64,000 nucleotides of DNA, taken from the NCBI GenBank assembly GCA_015499985.1, contig JAAAUF010000041.1:22972-86971 (forward strand), written 5' to 3'. Each line of letters begins with the position of its first letter. Within the stretch, counting starts at the first letter, position 1. The position numbers and the translations under genes were made by a program. This DNA is from Haplosporangium gracile. Lineage: Eukaryota > Mortierellomycota > Mortierellomycetes > Mortierellales > Mortierellaceae. Positions 60,901 through 64,000 of the stretch are shown piece by piece. The notes under the pieces are model-generated. The model saw only the letters and a program-made list of their open reading frames with translations. It was not told the origin of the DNA and made no database searches.

Positions 60901-61741
60901 GGGAGGATGCGGGGTTAAAACAGACGCACTCTCGTCTGACATTGCTTTTCCGTTTCTCAGCACAATTCACGATGCAAGATTTTCTCATCTCTATTTGACG
61001 CGATGCCGGTCTAGCAACATAGTCAGGTAGAAATAACATCTAGTAGAAGTAGCAACAGGATCCACAATCCGCAGAAAATGACCACTCTGTCCATTAGCTA
61101 TTTATATTCTTTTCTTTTCTTTTTTCATTTTGTGCGAGAAAAATAAATATATTGCTGCGATTTGCGGAAGAGATGAAATTCGCCCACGCTTGAACGTGAA
61201 GGTGAGACGATGATATAGAGAACGATCGATTTTGCGGAACAAAAGGTAAGGTGTCTTTTTACGAAATGAATTTGCGTGAGAGAAAGGAGGAGACGAGGTA
61301 ACGAAAGAAGGCCAGAGGGTTCCTGGTGAAAAGAAAAAGGTATGAATCCCGTGGTGAGTTGATGAGATTTTGGAAGTGCAGCTGACCATGTGCTTGTCAT
61401 CACTATTTTTTTTTTTTTTTTTTGAAAGTAACGCGTTCGCGACGCGTTTCTGAGTGCGTTACATCATTTCCTATCAGTTGAAAAAAAAAATCAATGCAGG
61501 AACGCGCTTTTTTTTTATTTTGTTGCCTTCATTTTTTCTTTGAGTGATCGATAAGAGGGGAGTAGAAAATTTAATGTTCAAACAAAAAGTATACCTTTTT
61601 TTTTATTGGTGTATGTATTCCTGTACAATATTACGAAGAAAAGGAAAGAAAGAAAGAAAAGAGAAAGCAAAGACAAGAAAAGAAAAGAAAAGAAAAAAAG
61701 ATAATCAAATTGTATTTTTACAAGGGCGAGGAGGGAAACAC
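57970..61741. other. Intergenic region, 3.8 kb
   Basis: No recognised gene. It contains two copies of a GGTTGTTCTTGGA motif near 58126 and 58384, T runs near 58671-58693 and 60181-60196, and one basic open frame at 59639-59950 (see findings). GAAAG/AAAAG repeats at 61640-61700 lie next to the allantoicase stop. Confidence 0.5.
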
Positions 61742-63011
61742 TTAAGCACGAACAGCAGGCTCGTGCTTGCGAATGTTCCAGGTATTCTCATCCTCCAACT
61801 CCTGACGTAACCCAATCAACGAATCTTCAGGCTGTACCGCAGGCAACTGTGCCGCGCCCCAGATCCTGACGCGCTTAATACCACCATCAGGGATCATGAT
61901 CACCCTGATGGTTGCAATTCGTCTGTCCGTCAAATCACCTGCAATCTCGAAAAAGTTCTGACGATGGGGGACGAGGGGCTTTTGGTCAAGGAGTATGATG
62001 GGTTCATCGGATCCAATCTCGAAGCCTGCGATAGACACGGCCTTGGGGGCGTTTCCCTTGTAGTGGGCAGTATCAACTTCGATGGCGGCGACATGTCCGG
62101 GGCGACCGAGTTTGATGGCAGCGAAATCGACGTGGCCAGGGGTGCGGGACCGGCGGGTCTCCCAGCCGTCCGACATATCGTGTCCTCGTCCGGGGAGAAG
62201 CATGTTGGAAGGATGGCCGTAATGGGCGTCCGAGAACTCAGTGACGGTCGAGCCAGAGGAGATAGCGGCAAGATCGTACATCTCATGCTTGTTCTCGGGG
62301 AAGATGGTCTGCAACTGGCCATAGACTCGGAACCGCGAAAGGCCACCATCAGGGTACATACAAAGTCTCACATGCGTGAAAAGCTCCTCACTGGACTTGT
62401 CAAACTTGTACCCATGACGGATATTCGCCTCCAAGGCCGACTTTTCCAACAGGGGGACCCACTCCACACCGGCCCACTGTTCATGTGTACGTGGCTTAGT
62501 CTTGCAAGCATTCGACGTATCCTTGAACCCCTCGACAGAAACAAAGGGTGCATGGTTACCGGTCAAGAAGGCAGTATCGACTTCAAAACCCTCAATGGTT
62601 CCAGGGTGGGCGAGTTCAATAACGCACCAGTCGTAATGAGCGTTATGACGACGGGTTTGCCAACCGTCGAACCAGGCGCCCGAGGGGACAAAGTGGTGAG
62701 GGCGAGAGATGGGCGCGTGGGCGGAGAGGAGGTTCTGGGCCTCGGCAAACCATTCGTCGGTGACAGTTAGGACCTTGCCTCCACGTTTGGAAACTGCCAA
62801 GTCTAAATTTATCGTTGGAGGAAAAAATGAAGGGGATGAACGTTAGGGTTGGACAAGGGGAAGGTGGGACAAGGAATGTGGTCAGTGAGTAAGGAGAGAA
62901 ATGAAATGCGAGGCAGGAGAGGATGAAAAAGTTACCGATGCAATCCTTGAAGGACTCTTCGATCTTGTCAGCCTTGACGACCTGGTGAGGAAGGGCAGGA
63001 ATCTTGGTCAT
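61742..63011 (-). CDS. DAL2: Allantoicase
   Basis: Minus-strand exons 62936-63011 and 61742-62802 join in phase (donor GTAACT, acceptor TTTAG) to 378 residues. The enzyme hydrolyses allantoate to ureidoglycolate and urea in purine breakdown. The protein is a tandem of two related allantoicase repeats: first GAWFDGWQTRRHNAHYDWCV and GFEVDTAFLTGNHAPFVSVE, second MSDGWETRRSRTPGHVDFAA and AIEVDTAHYKGNAPKAVSIA. Each repeat ends in a conserved VRLCMYPDGGLSRFRVYGQ or IRVIMIPDGGIKRVRIWG motif. The N-terminus is MTKIPALPHQVVKADKIEES, with no targeting signal. In fungi the purine pathway is commonly induced under nitrogen limitation by GATA factors; two HGATAR sites lie upstream. Identification is secure. 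Confidence 0.96.
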
Positions 63012-63095
63012 AATTGGGGAGTTTGTGTTTATGTAGGGGGAAAGGAGGAAAGGGTTGTTGTGTGTGGATAGGGAGTATGTGTGATTCGTTTGACT

Positions 63096-63101
63096 AGATA
63101 G
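63096..63101 (+). promoter_or_regulatory. Candidate GATA-factor site (AGATAG)
   Basis: Fits the HGATAR consensus 85 bases before the allantoicase ATG. A second fit, TGATAG, is at 63374-63379. GATA factors control purine-degradation genes in other fungi; such hexamers also occur by chance. Confidence 0.35.
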
Positions 63102-63200
63102 GGTAGAGAAAAGAAAGAATGGAAATGTTGTGGCTGTGGATATGGATGATTGTGAAGATGTTGATGTTGATGATGAGAATAAAAAGGACATAATGCTCCT

Positions 63201-63208
63201 TTTATATA
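63201..63208 (-). promoter_or_regulatory. TATA box candidate of allantoicase (TATATAAA)
   Basis: TATATAAA on the coding strand, 190 bases before the ATG. Confidence 0.45.
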
Positions 63209-64000
63209 TGACTGTGGATATCCGATGACCAACCCTCTAACCGGGACCAAAGTTGTCATTGAATTGTCGTCGTTCGGATAGTTCCCCAGAGAGGCGAAGG
63301 GTCTGAGATGTCACTTAGCCGTTACCCTCAGACTCACTTCTGCACTAGGGGTAGCTAGTAGAGGTAGTAGCAGTGATAGTGGCAAGAAAGAATACGATGA
63401 TGTAAACCCACATACCAATGCTGATCCTCTCGTCCTTCAACGGCATGATTGTGTCCCCAGTTTGTCTGACAAGGACGATGTCAGAGTGCATTTACAATTC
63501 TTCTCTGTGAGTGGTTCCTGGCCGTGTATCTCGATTGTGTTTGAGCGTGTCTGTGCCCCCTCTTGCCAAAAGTGGCTTGTCCCAGTAAATGTTTTCTCAA
63601 ATAAAGACAACCCGATCTTATTTTCTACGCCGTTGTCCAAATCGAGGCAATAGGAGAAGATGTCTCGCAAGACAAGCAAGACAAGCAAGGCGAGAGACAT
63701 TGTTCGCTCCGATTCAAATGCGAGACACAACACACATAACACATAGACCTCCTCCTTATTTCCATGTACCATGTACCCTTTCTTTCCGTCACTACACCTG
63801 CCCAGTCATCATCCCACAGCAAACAAGTTGTATCGTCGTGTCACAGTCGTGTGTGTTCGTTTACTCGAACCGTTGGCTGCTGGTTGGTTGTCTACATTCA
63901 TCTTTTGTTTTGCTATGTAAAGAATCTCGCTTTTGGATTGCTCAAGCACAAAGGTCTCTGTGCCTCTCGTTCTCCTTGGATTCACTCTCTACTTTTTTTT

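Larger units (their letters stand above)
63012..64000. other. Upstream region of allantoicase to the window edge
   Basis: About 1 kb without a recognised gene. It includes candidate TATA and GATA sites for allantoicase and a short AAGACAAGC repeat near 63670-63690. Confidence 0.5.

Noticed and set aside
61964..62770. 268-codon frame antisense to allantoicase
   Set aside because: A shadow of a GC-rich, codon-biased exon; the allantoicase frame has clear family motifs.
1..64000. Search by eye for tRNA genes, rRNA, CRISPR arrays, LTRs and intact transposases
   Set aside because: No B-box/A-box pair, array of spaced repeats, paired long terminal repeats or transposase motif was found. Short matches such as TTCGAA were isolated. 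tRNAscan-SE and a repeat search would settle this.

Overview
The window is eukaryotic nuclear DNA. Genes are split by many short introns (mostly GT...AG, about 60-450 bases), reading strands are mixed, there are no operons, and leaders are pyrimidine-rich. The gene content (acyl-CoA oxidase ending in a PTS1, ETF-alpha, allantoicase, COX5, 40S S0, two DENN-domain proteins, an LSB5-like VHS/GAT protein) is that of a filamentous fungus. The intron-dense genes and C-ending codons suggest an early-diverging lineage, probably Mortierellomycotina/Mucoromycota; that placement is inference, not proof.

Layout. 0.6-1.3 kb: 5' part of a minus-strand gene running off the left edge, behind a 0.6 kb purine tract. 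4.0-6.4 kb (-): EI24/Rrt8-like membrane protein. 6.9-8.5 kb (+): ETF-alpha. 8.7-10.7 kb (-): HAD phosphatase. 10.7-19.1 kb: gene-poor stretch with a possible decayed reading frame. 19.1-20.3 kb (+): secreted lipase. 20.8-27.4 kb (-): 14-exon DENN/C1 protein. 28.8-31.7 kb (+): VHS/GAT protein. 32.9-33.4 kb (-): doubtful small secreted protein. 33.6-36.0 kb (+): amino acid permease. 36.6-38.3 kb (+): pyrimidine 5'-nucleotidase-like HAD protein. 38.7-39.6 kb (-): COX5. 40.4-43.0 kb (+): USP10/Ubp3-like deubiquitinase. 43.9-45.1 kb (+): 40S S0, cut at its C-terminus by an assembly gap. 45.9-47.0 kb (+): RING-H2 membrane protein. 49.0-53.8 kb (+): DENND6-like protein. 55.7-58.0 kb (+): acyl-CoA oxidase. 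61.7-63.0 kb (-): allantoicase.

The genes do not form a dedicated cluster. Loose themes are lipid use (acyl-CoA oxidase, ETF-alpha, secreted lipase), membrane traffic (two DENN proteins, LSB5-like) and ubiquitin (deubiquitinase, RING). For most genes I could join every exon with consistent reading phase and recognisable splice sites. The exceptions are the left-edge gene, the middle of the EI24-like gene and the two doubtful small genes. I saw no tRNA, rRNA, CRISPR array or intact transposon. The most unusual structural observations are an inferred 2-base micro-exon, two GC-AG introns (one 1.2 kb long), and a C1 zinc finger inside the downstream DENN module.
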